Shown here: in pieces, positions 1 through 6,208 of the stretch
Layout of the letters: each line of letters starts with the position of its first letter
Position numbering within the stretch: position 1 is the first letter of the stretch
From: Ferroglobus sp.
GTDB taxonomy: Archaea > Halobacteriota > Archaeoglobi > Archaeoglobales > Archaeoglobaceae
Reading direction: 5' to 3'
Assembly: GCA_015523665.1 (NCBI GenBank)
Contig: WAJX01000209.1
Span: forward strand, 1-14,536
Length of the DNA stretch: 14,536 nucleotides
Program-made: the position numbers and the translations under genes
Notes under the pieces: generated by a model
Databases searched by the model: none
What the model was told of the DNA's origin: nothing
Seen by the model: the letters and a program-made list of their open reading frames with translations, nothing else

Positions 1-895
1 ACTCTCAATCTTAGACTTTAACCTTAACATGAGAGTCTTTCATTCTCACATATAATCCCAACCATTTGAAAAACTCAAACAGATTTCACTTCACAGAGAT
101 TAGTATCAGAGATTGGCTTTTACATACTCTATTTCAGTCTTCTGATAACTAATATACTTCAAGCTTGTCTAAACTTCTCCTCTCAAAATACATCTCTACG
201 ATCTTTTTAATTTTATGAAGCTTCTTCTATCATTTTTCTATAAGCCGACAACTCTTGAAAAATTGATAATAATCTCCTTATCTTTCTTAAAAATCACGAG
301 AAATTTAAGTTAAATCAAATTTTATAATAGCTTGAAAAGTGAATATTTAAAGTTAGATGTAAATGCTATGAATATAAAAAGAATTAGATTTTCTTTAGCT
401 TTTAAGTATTTAGATCACATAACCTAATAGTGTTGTTCTTCTTTGTGTTTTTGCATTTTTACTCTATTTTGAAATATAAAAGAAAAGAGTTTAGTTAATA
501 ATCAGTAATCTTTGAAGTTTATAAATATTAATATAAAAATAATCAATATATAAAAATTCTTTTAACCATCTGACTCTTTATACCTTTCTAACTTTTCTAT
601 CATCTGCCTCATCAAGACTTAAAAGGATTTTAGTGTCTTCAGCTACCTCAAATTGTCTCTAGTAAATTTCACATACTCCCTCAGAATGTTTCACAGTTAA
701 ATAACTAAATGATCTTCACTCTGATTTCTCATCCTAATATCCATTTTCAAAGAGTGGTTTGCTATTTTTAAGTATAATTTCTTCTTTATTTATGTTACAT
801 TAGTTCATTGGATAAAAATCTTGCTCAATACATCACATATTTAAGTTTAATAAATTTAATAAAATAAAAAATATAGGAAAAAGAAACAGTAATTT
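1..895. other. Gene-free stretch with weak traces of decayed coding sequence
   Basis: No intact gene is visible. Bases 1-300 and 560-800 are less A/T-extreme than the rest, and minus-strand reading there gives protein-like runs broken by stops. One lies between 24 and 293, including LLSIFQELSAYRKMIEEAS, with many internal stops; the other lies between 578 and 799 and is listed separately. Bases 300-560 and 800-895 are almost pure A/T and show nothing I can name. The stop density at 24-293 is about what chance predicts at this base composition, so that trace is only a suggestion. Confidence 0.4.
578..799 (-). pseudogene. Possible decayed gene fragment, unrecognised
   Basis: Read on the minus strand, a single frame of 74 codons carries only three internal stops (TAG, TGA, TAG) before a terminal TAA. 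Its residue composition is charged and protein-like, for example FEVAEDTKILLSLDEADDRK near the end and SYLTVKHSEGVCEIY in the middle. There is no frameshift between the runs, as expected if a gene was silenced by base substitutions. I do not recognise the family. Random DNA of this composition would give about five or six stops, so the depletion is modest. Recoding of the stops is less likely than decay, because no intact start or ribosome site is seen. Confidence 0.3.
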
Positions 896-1381
896 TTATA
901 ATAATTCAACCCATTTCCCACTGAATTCGATGTAAGTCATAAATATCGCAAAAATTAGAACGTTTATATAGGCAATAATTACCATTGCCAGAGCTTCAAG
1001 TGGTTTTAAAGGATGAAAGTAATGGTGATAGATGAAACTTGGAAAAAGAGATAGTAAAATAAAAATTATCATACATGGAACAATTAATATATAAAATTTC
1101 TTTAAAGATATGTTGTATTTCTTCGCAAAATCTTCAGAAGTAATTATTAAATGGCTAATCGTGCTACCTTTATCTTCGTTTTTATATTTTGATAGATGTT
1201 TATAGTAGCACAAACTGAAAGTGGTAGGTATAATTAATGGAAGTGAACCACTTAAGCAAGTAAAACTCATAAATTGAATAAAATCATCTTGACTGAAGTA
1301 TAATGCTACTAAAATTGAATATATAAAAGTCAAAAAGTTTGTTAGGCCTATAACTAAAATAAACAATCCTCGTATATTCAT
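896..1381 (-). CDS. Four-helix integral membrane protein, unrecognised
   Basis: This is a 161-residue hydrophobic protein of unknown function. Four membrane segments are visible at about residues 5-28, 36-57, 95-116 and 127-150. Between helices 2 and 3 lies a charged segment (about 60-94) rich in Lys and Asp/Glu. It has no signal peptide separate from helix 1, no Cys or His metal motif and no recognisable catalytic motif. The ATG start is supported by a TATA-like TTTTAAAA at 1403-1410, centred 25.5 bases upstream, which would make the message leaderless. It stands alone between the gene-free left end and tRNA-Cys. Base use is AT-rich like its surroundings and unlike the better-balanced housekeeping genes to the right, which could mean weak constraint or recent acquisition. 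Being intact over 161 codons in AT-rich DNA argues that it is a real gene. Confidence 0.6.
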   Translation of the reverse strand: MNIRGLFILVIGLTNFLTFIYSILVALYFSQDDFIQFMSFTCLSGSLPLIIPTTFSLCYYKHLSKYKNEDKGSTISHLIITSEDFAKKYNISLKKFYILIVPCMIIFILLSLFPSFIYHHYFHPLKPLEALAMVIIAYINVLIFAIFMTYIEFSGKWVELL

Positions 1382-1703
1382 ATTTTTATTTAAAGTGTGA
1401 TCTTTTAAAAATTTATACTTTCAAAATTCTTAACTTTATCATTCTCGTATTTATTTTTACTATATTCTATTTTAATTTATATTTATTTTTATATATTTTA
1501 TATCACATACAAGATCGATGAGGTTTATACATACACAATTCAACATTTTTGTTTTCGATTTACTTTTTAAAATATATAAATATTAATCAATATTAATACA
1601 ATAATAAATTAAACAAAATTCTAAAACAAAAATATTAAAATTAGCAATATTAAAATTAACCTCATAAATACATCATAAACACAATAAGGTTAAAATCTAC
1701 TCA
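1382..1703. other. AT-rich spacer with short repeats
   Basis: This stretch separates tRNA-Cys from the downstream membrane-protein gene, both on the minus strand. It holds the promoter of the membrane-protein gene near its left edge (1403-1410). Short direct repeats occur: AATATTAAAATTA at 1631-1643 and 1646-1658, and AATATTAAT at 1579-1587 and 1589-1597. In DNA this A/T-rich such repeats may be coincidental. No gene or structured RNA was recognised. Confidence 0.5.
1403..1410 (-). promoter_or_regulatory. TATA-like box of the membrane-protein gene
   Basis: On the minus strand this reads TTTTAAAA, centred 25.5 bases before the ATG at 1381. That is the spacing at which an archaeal TATA box would place transcription start on the start codon itself. 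The match is weaker evidence here than at hef or thrS because the surrounding DNA is so A/T-rich. Confidence 0.4.
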
Positions 1704-1774
1704 AGCCAGGGCCCGGATTCGAACCGGGGTCAGGGGATCTGCAGTCCCCCGCATAGCCACTCTGCCACCCTGGC
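1704..1774 (-). tRNA. tRNA-Cys (anticodon GCA)
   Basis: On the minus strand the sequence folds as a 71-base cloverleaf. The acceptor stem is GCCAGGG with CCCTGGC, with discriminator U73 as expected for tRNA-Cys. The anticodon stem is GGGGA with TCCCC around loop CTGCAGA, so the anticodon is GCA. The T stem is CCCGG with CCGGG around TTCGAAT, and the variable loop has four bases. The CCA end is not encoded: TGA follows in the genome. There is no intron. The very GC-rich stems contrast with the AT-rich surroundings and suggest a thermophile. A TATA box lies about 28 bases upstream. Confidence 0.97.
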
Positions 1775-1798
1775 TTAAAAATAAGTTATTACCTTTTT

Positions 1799-1806
1799 TA
1801 TTTAAG
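1799..1806 (-). promoter_or_regulatory. TATA box of tRNA-Cys
   Basis: The minus strand reads CTTAAATA, centred about 28 bases before the mature 5' end of the tRNA and preceded by AAAACC, a possible BRE. This would start transcription a few bases upstream of the tRNA, leaving a very short leader to be trimmed. Confidence 0.6.
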
Positions 1807-1993
1807 GGTTTTGGTAGTTGCAAAATTGAATTAAATCAATTATTCTTTATCTCATATACCCAATAAATAGCTATCCAAATAAATTTTTAAAATTATTATA
1901 TATAATTATTATATTTATTTATAATAAATTTATGGCAATATAACATTATGCAATGAGAGTAAAACGTTTTAAGTTTTTTACCAAATTGATATC

Positions 1994-2215
1994 ATGCCAG
2001 AAATGGATAGTCTTTTAAAAAGAAAATTAGATGAACTATCCATCAATATAGAGATAAATGATCTCCCACTTAAAAATAAAGATTTTATAAAAGGACTGCT
2101 CTACGGGTATTATTGGGCATTTATAGAGCTTTTTTTCTCAAGAAAACCGAATCAAGATGAGATTGATGCATTTAAAGAGTATATCAAAAAGAAAGAGAAA
2201 GAATTAATGATCTAA
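1994..2215 (+). CDS. Small hypothetical protein, 73 residues
   Basis: This is an unrecognised small protein, charged at both ends with a more hydrophobic centre (about residues 33-50, including LLYGYYWAFIELFF). The C-terminus is a Lys/Glu-rich predicted helix. The central segment is short and aromatic, so it reads as the core of a small helical protein rather than a clear membrane helix. No Shine-Dalgarno motif precedes the ATG. A TTTTAAG element at 1967-1973, about 24 bases upstream, would fit a leaderless message. A second Met at codon 4 (2003) is an alternative start. The gene converges on hef, 117 bases away. Codons such as the run at 2101-2125 look balanced enough to support a real gene. 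Confidence 0.55.
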   Translation: MPEMDSLLKRKLDELSINIEINDLPLKNKDFIKGLLYGYYWAFIELFFSRKPNQDEIDAFKEYIKKKEKELMI

Positions 2216-2292
2216 ACAATAATTTTAATTAAATAGAATTAATAAATAATAAAAAATAAAATGATAACAATCCATAATTGTAACCGGTATGA

Positions 2293-2329
2293 TTTAAGTT
2301 TGATCGAAGTTTGATCGAAAAAACTTAAA
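2293..2329 (-). terminator. Hairpin with T-tract between convergent genes
   Basis: TTTAAGTTT at 2293-2301 pairs with AAACTTAAA at 2321-2329 in a perfect 9-base inverted repeat. The loop contains most of an 11-base tandem repeat, AGTTTGATCGA at 2297-2307 and 2308-2318. On the minus strand a T6 run (2318-2323) falls just after the hef stop codon, as expected for archaeal poly-T termination. The hairpin could also serve the small plus-strand gene that converges on it. Confidence 0.45.
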
Positions 2330-2332
2330 AAA

Positions 2333-4543
2333 TTAATCTATCCTATCAGCCTCATCATATGGAGTGGTCATCAGTTTTCTTATTCTTTCAGCTATCTTTT
2401 TTCCAACTTTTGGAACTTTCATTAGCTCCTCCACACTTGCCGTAGCTATTCTCTCTATCGTCTGAAACTCTTTGAGTAGGTTTCTCGCTATTACCGTCCC
2501 AACATCAGACATCGCTGATACAACATATTCCATCTCCTCTTTCAATGTTCTTTTTGTTTTCTCACTATGAAGAGTTATCTCCCTCTCTCTGTATTCCTGT
2601 TCTCTCCTGGCTATAGTCATCAACATCTCCGCTGTTTCATCCTGATCTTTCGTGAAAATTATCGGAATTCCTAAATCAATTGCAATTGATGCCAAAGCGC
2701 CCCTTATAGCTGATGGATGAATTCTCCTCTTTGTATAGAGGTTATCTCCTTCTATTATAAGCAAAGGTCTCGAATAGTTCTTTTTTAAATTGATGAGCTG
2801 ATTAAATATGTCTCTTTTCCTATCTATTATACTCTCTAAGAAGTCGTCTACACTCTTTCTTTCAACTCCAACTCTATCACTCAAAACGTAGTCTGCAACT
2901 TCAAGATTTTCTATCTTAACAACTACACCACTCTCATATAATTTCCTCACTACACCAGATTTCATTTCCCTAGAATCTACATATATAACGATACCAGATT
3001 CCATATATCTATCAAGAGTTTCATACTCTCTCTTTGACATCATTTCCTTAAGTTTATAGAGCATTTCATACATTGTTCTCTCTTTTCTCAGACTTGAATA
3101 ATAGTACGTTTCATCTCTAGTTTCTTTTGTAATTAAAACTACTATTCTCCCCTCTTTACCCCTACCGGTTCTCCCTTTTCTCTGAATGGCTCTTATCTCA
3201 GATGGAATAGCTTCATAAAAAATCACAAGATCTGTAGAAGGTATATCTAAGCCCTCCTCACCAACACTGGTTGAAACTAAGATTTTTAATTCTCCTCTCC
3301 TAAATCTTTCTAAAGTTTCAATTTGATCTTTTTGCTTCATTCCTCTATCATTTTCTCTATTAGCTTGTCCTATAAATTTTTCAGCTTTAAATCCAGCTAT
3401 TTTAAGCTCTTTAACTATTCTCTCCACCGTATCTCTAAAATTTGCAAATACTATTATCCTCGAATCCTCATTCTTCTCAAACTGCTCTTTAACAACCTCT
3501 AAAAGCTTTTTTAGTTTGGGATGATCAACATTAGTTTTAATTGTCCTAACCACTGCTTCTCTGAAAAGAGGATCCTCTATAAGAGATTTTGAAGCTTTAC
3601 TACCTCTACCTTTAGCTTCATTCAAAAGTCTTTTTAAATACCTCTTTACAGATTCTATACTTTGAGTTTCTAAGAGTTCTATAGCATGATGAACTTTGAG
3701 TATCTCCGCTAAAATAGAGAGGGCTTCATAATAACTCTGATCTCCAGTTTCAATAGCCTGAGCTTGTATCACTTCCTGCATCGATAGAAGTTCTTTCTTA
3801 CTCATATTCTCATCTATCTCAAAACCAAGTTTTTTCAATCTATTAAATCTAATCTCTAAAACTTTTTCAAATGTTTCTTTAATTATCTTAATCTCCTCTG
3901 GCATTTCTACTTTTATCCATTCGATCTTTCTCTCAGAAACGTAGGGCCTAACATCTCTATCATATTCTGTTCTAACCTCTACTTCTTCAATATACAAGTT
4001 TTCCATGACTTCCTTTATCCTCTCAACATCACTTCCTGGAGAAGCTGTTATACCAAGTATCAGAGGTTTTTCAGCTTCTTTCATATAAGTTTTAGCTATA
4101 AACACGTAAGAGTAATTTCCGACAGCTCTGTGAGCTTCATCAAAAACGACTAACGTATAATCTTTTAATGATAGGCCAGATATTATGTCATTTTCAATAA
4201 CTTGTGGTGTGGAGACAACCACCTTAGCTCCCTTATACATTTCAAATCTTTTTTCTGGAGGAATTTCTCCACTAAGAGCTATAATCTCTTCAATATTTAG
4301 GGTTTTCCTAAGAAAATTAGCATGTTGCTCAACAAGAGGTTTTGTTGGAGCAAGAAACAAGACTTTTCCTCCTTCATTAAGAAGGCGTGAAGCAATTACA
4401 AGTAATGCAACCACAGTTTTCCCGAGCCCAGTTGGTAATACAATAAGCGTGTTCCTCATCAATGCTGAAGCTGCAAGCGATAATTGATAGCCTCTCCTTT
4501 CAACTGTTTTTGGCTTGATCAGAGGGTGAGAGATGTATTCCAT
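2333..4543 (-). CDS. hef: Hef helicase-nuclease (XPF/FANCM family)
   Basis: Hef processes stalled replication forks and branched DNA, unwinding fork structures and cutting near the junction. The 736 residues match the family's usual length and contain all parts. The superfamily 2 helicase half has Walker A LPTGLGKT (36-43), DEAH at 135-138, TASPG at 166-170, and the late motifs VGEEGLD and QRKGRTGR. The XPF-type nuclease follows, with the ERKSVDDFL core in which ERK and the downstream Asp form the metal site. A C-terminal tandem helix-hairpin-helix region follows (VPKVGKKIAERI). Nothing is missing. The gene starts at ATG, and a TATTTAAA box centred 25.5 bases upstream predicts a leaderless message. 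That box lies in the 29-base gap behind the TatD-family gene, so hef has its own promoter and may also receive read-through from the upstream pair. Confidence 0.96.
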   Translation of the reverse strand: MEYISHPLIKPKTVERRGYQLSLAASALMRNTLIVLPTGLGKTVVALLVIASRLLNEGGKVLFLAPTKPLVEQHANFLRKTLNIEEIIALSGEIPPEKRFEMYKGAKVVVSTPQVIENDIISGLSLKDYTLVVFDEAHRAVGNYSYVFIAKTYMKEAEKPLILGITASPGSDVERIKEVMENLYIEEVEVRTEYDRDVRPYVSERKIEWIKVEMPEEIKIIKETFEKVLEIRFNRLKKLGFEIDENMSKKELLSMQEVIQAQAIETGDQSYYEALSILAEILKVHHAIELLETQSIESVKRYLKRLLNEAKGRGSKASKSLIEDPLFREAVVRTIKTNVDHPKLKKLLEVVKEQFEKNEDSRIIVFANFRDTVERIVKELKIAGFKAEKFIGQANRENDRGMKQKDQIETLERFRRGELKILVSTSVGEEGLDIPSTDLVIFYEAIPSEIRAIQRKGRTGRGKEGRIVVLITKETRDETYYYSSLRKERTMYEMLYKLKEMMSKREYETLDRYMESGIVIYVDSREMKSGVVRKLYESGVVVKIENLEVADYVLSDRVGVERKSVDDFLESIIDRKRDIFNQLINLKKNYSRPLLIIEGDNLYTKRRIHPSAIRGALASIAIDLGIPIIFTKDQDETAEMLMTIARREQEYREREITLHSEKTKRTLKEEMEYVVSAMSDVGTVIARNLLKEFQTIERIATASVEELMKVPKVGKKIAERIRKLMTTPYDEADRID

Positions 4544-4564
4544 AAATTTTGTTGGTTTGAATTG

Positions 4565-4572
4565 TTTAAATA
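4565..4572 (-). promoter_or_regulatory. TATA box of hef
   Basis: The minus strand reads TATTTAAA, ending right at the stop codon (4573-4575) of the preceding TatD-family gene and centred 25.5 bases before the hef ATG. There is almost no room for a leader, so the hef mRNA should begin at or within a base or two of its start codon. Confidence 0.6.
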
Positions 4573-5394
4573 TTATAGGATTATACCATAAACCTTTTCA
4601 ACATTCTCTTTACAAATAATATTGATCAAATCTTCATCATACCCTCTTTCAAGAAGTTCTCTAATTTTTCTAGGAACAGTTTTAGGACCAAGAACACTGC
4701 CAGGCCTAGTCTTATCATCTATATAGTCTGTTTCAATTAAAAATCTATCTCCTTGTTGAGCTGATTTTACAACATTATCTCCCATCGCTATTACAGACGG
4801 AAAAATTCCTATTTCCTCAAATTCTCTTATTGCTGGAGGGGCAAAATGTTTGATAACTTTTTCTCTTTTTAACCCAGCTTTGTCTGCCAAATTGGCGATT
4901 TCAAGCATACCTTCTTTTGAAAAGCTTTCTGTATGTATTTGCACTGCGCATCCAACATCTTTAGCAATTTCAAACGCATATAAAAGGATTTCATTACTCG
5001 TTTTCCATACATAATCGCTAACGTCATAATGAGGCCTCCCAGATTTTATAGCAACTGCTTTCCCCTCTTCAACATATTTCCCAGCAATTTCTAAAGCTTT
5101 TTTCATTATCTCTGCAGATTTGTCAACTCCAAACTTCCTTGCTAAAATTGTAAGCTCTGCAGGATGAACAGCAAGAATAGCATATGCCTTTACGATTTCA
5201 TTAGCTTTCTTAACCATTTTAACGTGCTCTTCAAAAATCTGTTTAAAATCTCTCCCATCTCTCGGAAAAATATTGTAATGTGTGCTAAGAAGTGATACTA
5301 AGAATACATGAGTACCTCCAGCATCTTTGAATTGTTTTAAAGCTTTAAATCTTAAATGGTTATAAAGATGCATGTGATTATCTGTAATTATCAT
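4573..5394 (-). CDS. TatD-superfamily metal-dependent hydrolase (COG1099-like)
   Basis: A TIM-barrel metallohydrolase of the archaeal TatD-related group; the substrate of this group is not known. Metal-site residues are visible in barrel order: H7 and H9 in DNHMHL, H154 in VQIHTES, H183 in IKHFAPP and D223 in ETDYIDD. The C-terminal GPKTVPRK motif is typical of the group. The residue at the fourth-strand position is Lys (K117, in AIKSGRPH), where I recall a metal-bridging Glu (GEIGRPH) in relatives. This could be an inactivating change, or a carbamylated lysine as in phosphotriesterases. The length of 273 is normal. The ATG overlaps the TGA of the upstream ferredoxin-like gene (ATGA), and no Shine-Dalgarno motif is seen, so translation is probably coupled. 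The overlap suggests linked expression but does not reveal the substrate. Confidence 0.85.
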   Translation of the reverse strand: MIITDNHMHLYNHLRFKALKQFKDAGGTHVFLVSLLSTHYNIFPRDGRDFKQIFEEHVKMVKKANEIVKAYAILAVHPAELTILARKFGVDKSAEIMKKALEIAGKYVEEGKAVAIKSGRPHYDVSDYVWKTSNEILLYAFEIAKDVGCAVQIHTESFSKEGMLEIANLADKAGLKREKVIKHFAPPAIREFEEIGIFPSVIAMGDNVVKSAQQGDRFLIETDYIDDKTRPGSVLGPKTVPRKIRELLERGYDEDLINIICKENVEKVYGIIL

Positions 5395-6059
5395 CTATCT
5401 TGCAAAATTTGACGCTCTATTAAACGTTTTCTCAACTCCATTAACGAATTTTTAACGTAACTAAATCGTCTTTTAGCCCTAATAGATATGTCAAGAATAA
5501 TTTTAAGCACTTCAATAACGATGTCAACTTTTTTGGTTATCAAAACCTCTTCAGCAAATTTTGGATGCCTACCAAGCTTTCCACCAGCGATGACTTTAAA
5601 ATAAACATCCCCAGTAATTGCGTTGAATTTACAAGCTCTCATACAATCCCCGCAACCTATGCATGATGATAAAAAAGTGGGTTTCTCATTTGAGTTATTA
5701 AAGCTAAAGGAAATCGCTCTCTCTCTACAAGCTCTAAAACATTCACCACATGACATGCACTTTTCATATATCAATTTTGGCTTGATAAAAGCGATAACTC
5801 CAAAATCTTTTATCTGTGGAGCACTACAGGCATTTGGACACGCTGAAACACCAATCTTTATTTTTTCATGATTTTTTTCAGCTTCCCATGCTTTATTAGA
5901 GATTACTCCCCTAATCTTAGATTTTAACTCTGAGATGTCCGAAAGAGAGTTCTCACAGACTCTACAAAAAACAATTTCAAATCCAGTTTTATCCACAATT
6001 TTATGTAACGTTATGGAAATATAATGTAACTCCCTAAAATGTTCATAGAAACATTTCAA
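5391..6059 (-). CDS. Small sirohaem-reductase-family ferredoxin protein (Dsr-like)
   Basis: A cytoplasmic 222-residue redox protein of the archaeal dissimilatory-sulfite-reductase-like group (COG2221 type). It has CRVCEN (C32, C35) and the sirohaem/4Fe-4S motif CPNAC (C74, C78) followed by PQIKDFG. Two ferredoxin motifs follow: C101-C104-C107-C111 and C133-C136-C139-C143, enough for two [4Fe-4S] clusters. A GGKLGRHP motif (159-166) is typical of the family. It probably passes electrons to a sulfite- or sulfur-type substrate, but the small proteins have no settled reaction. The start is uncertain. The listed start is TTG at 6057-6059, with a TATA-like box only 2-11 bases upstream. If that box is used, transcription would begin near 6040 and the first usable start would be GTG at 5994-5996. 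The gene is followed by the hydrolase with a four-base overlap. Confidence 0.85.
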   Translation of the reverse strand: MKCFYEHFRELHYISITLHKIVDKTGFEIVFCRVCENSLSDISELKSKIRGVISNKAWEAEKNHEKIKIGVSACPNACSAPQIKDFGVIAFIKPKLIYEKCMSCGECFRACRERAISFSFNNSNEKPTFLSSCIGCGDCMRACKFNAITGDVYFKVIAGGKLGRHPKFAEEVLITKKVDIVIEVLKIILDISIRAKRRFSYVKNSLMELRKRLIERQILQDR

Positions 6060-6060
6060 A

Positions 6061-6070
6061 ATTTAAATAT
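6061..6070 (-). promoter_or_regulatory. Candidate TATA box for the Dsr-like gene
   Basis: The minus strand reads ATATTTAAAT. It sits immediately before the TTG codon at 6057-6059, so it would start transcription near 6040, inside the longest reading frame. Either the true start codon lies downstream or another box further upstream is used. Confidence 0.4.
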
Positions 6071-6185
6071 TAATTTTTGATAATAATATTATTTTATTTA
6101 ATACATCCATCAAAATCTTATCAACAATCAATCACGAATTCTGATAAATTTAAATAAAATTTATTTAATAAATATATAAACATAT

Positions 6186-6191
6186 AAAAAA
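6186..6191 (-). terminator. T-tract downstream of rli1
   Basis: The minus strand has T6 about 18 bases after the rli1 stop codon, preceded by a shorter T5 run at the stop. Archaeal RNA polymerase terminates at such tracts without needing a hairpin. Confidence 0.35.
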
Positions 6192-6208
6192 TAATTAAAT
6201 AGCCAAAT

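Noticed and set aside
578..799. Stop-codon recoding (TAG/TGA read through)
   Set aside because: No start or ribosome site is present, no selenocysteine or pyrrolysine element was seen, and decay explains the stops better.
1579..1658. AATATTAA repeats as an operator array
   Set aside because: Spacing is irregular and the sequence is too simple in this base composition.
4185..4487. 100-codon plus-strand frame
   Set aside because: It lies wholly inside hef on the opposite strand and shows no family features.
5623..5871. 82-codon plus-strand frame
   Set aside because: It is the reverse of the ferredoxin region of the Dsr-like gene.
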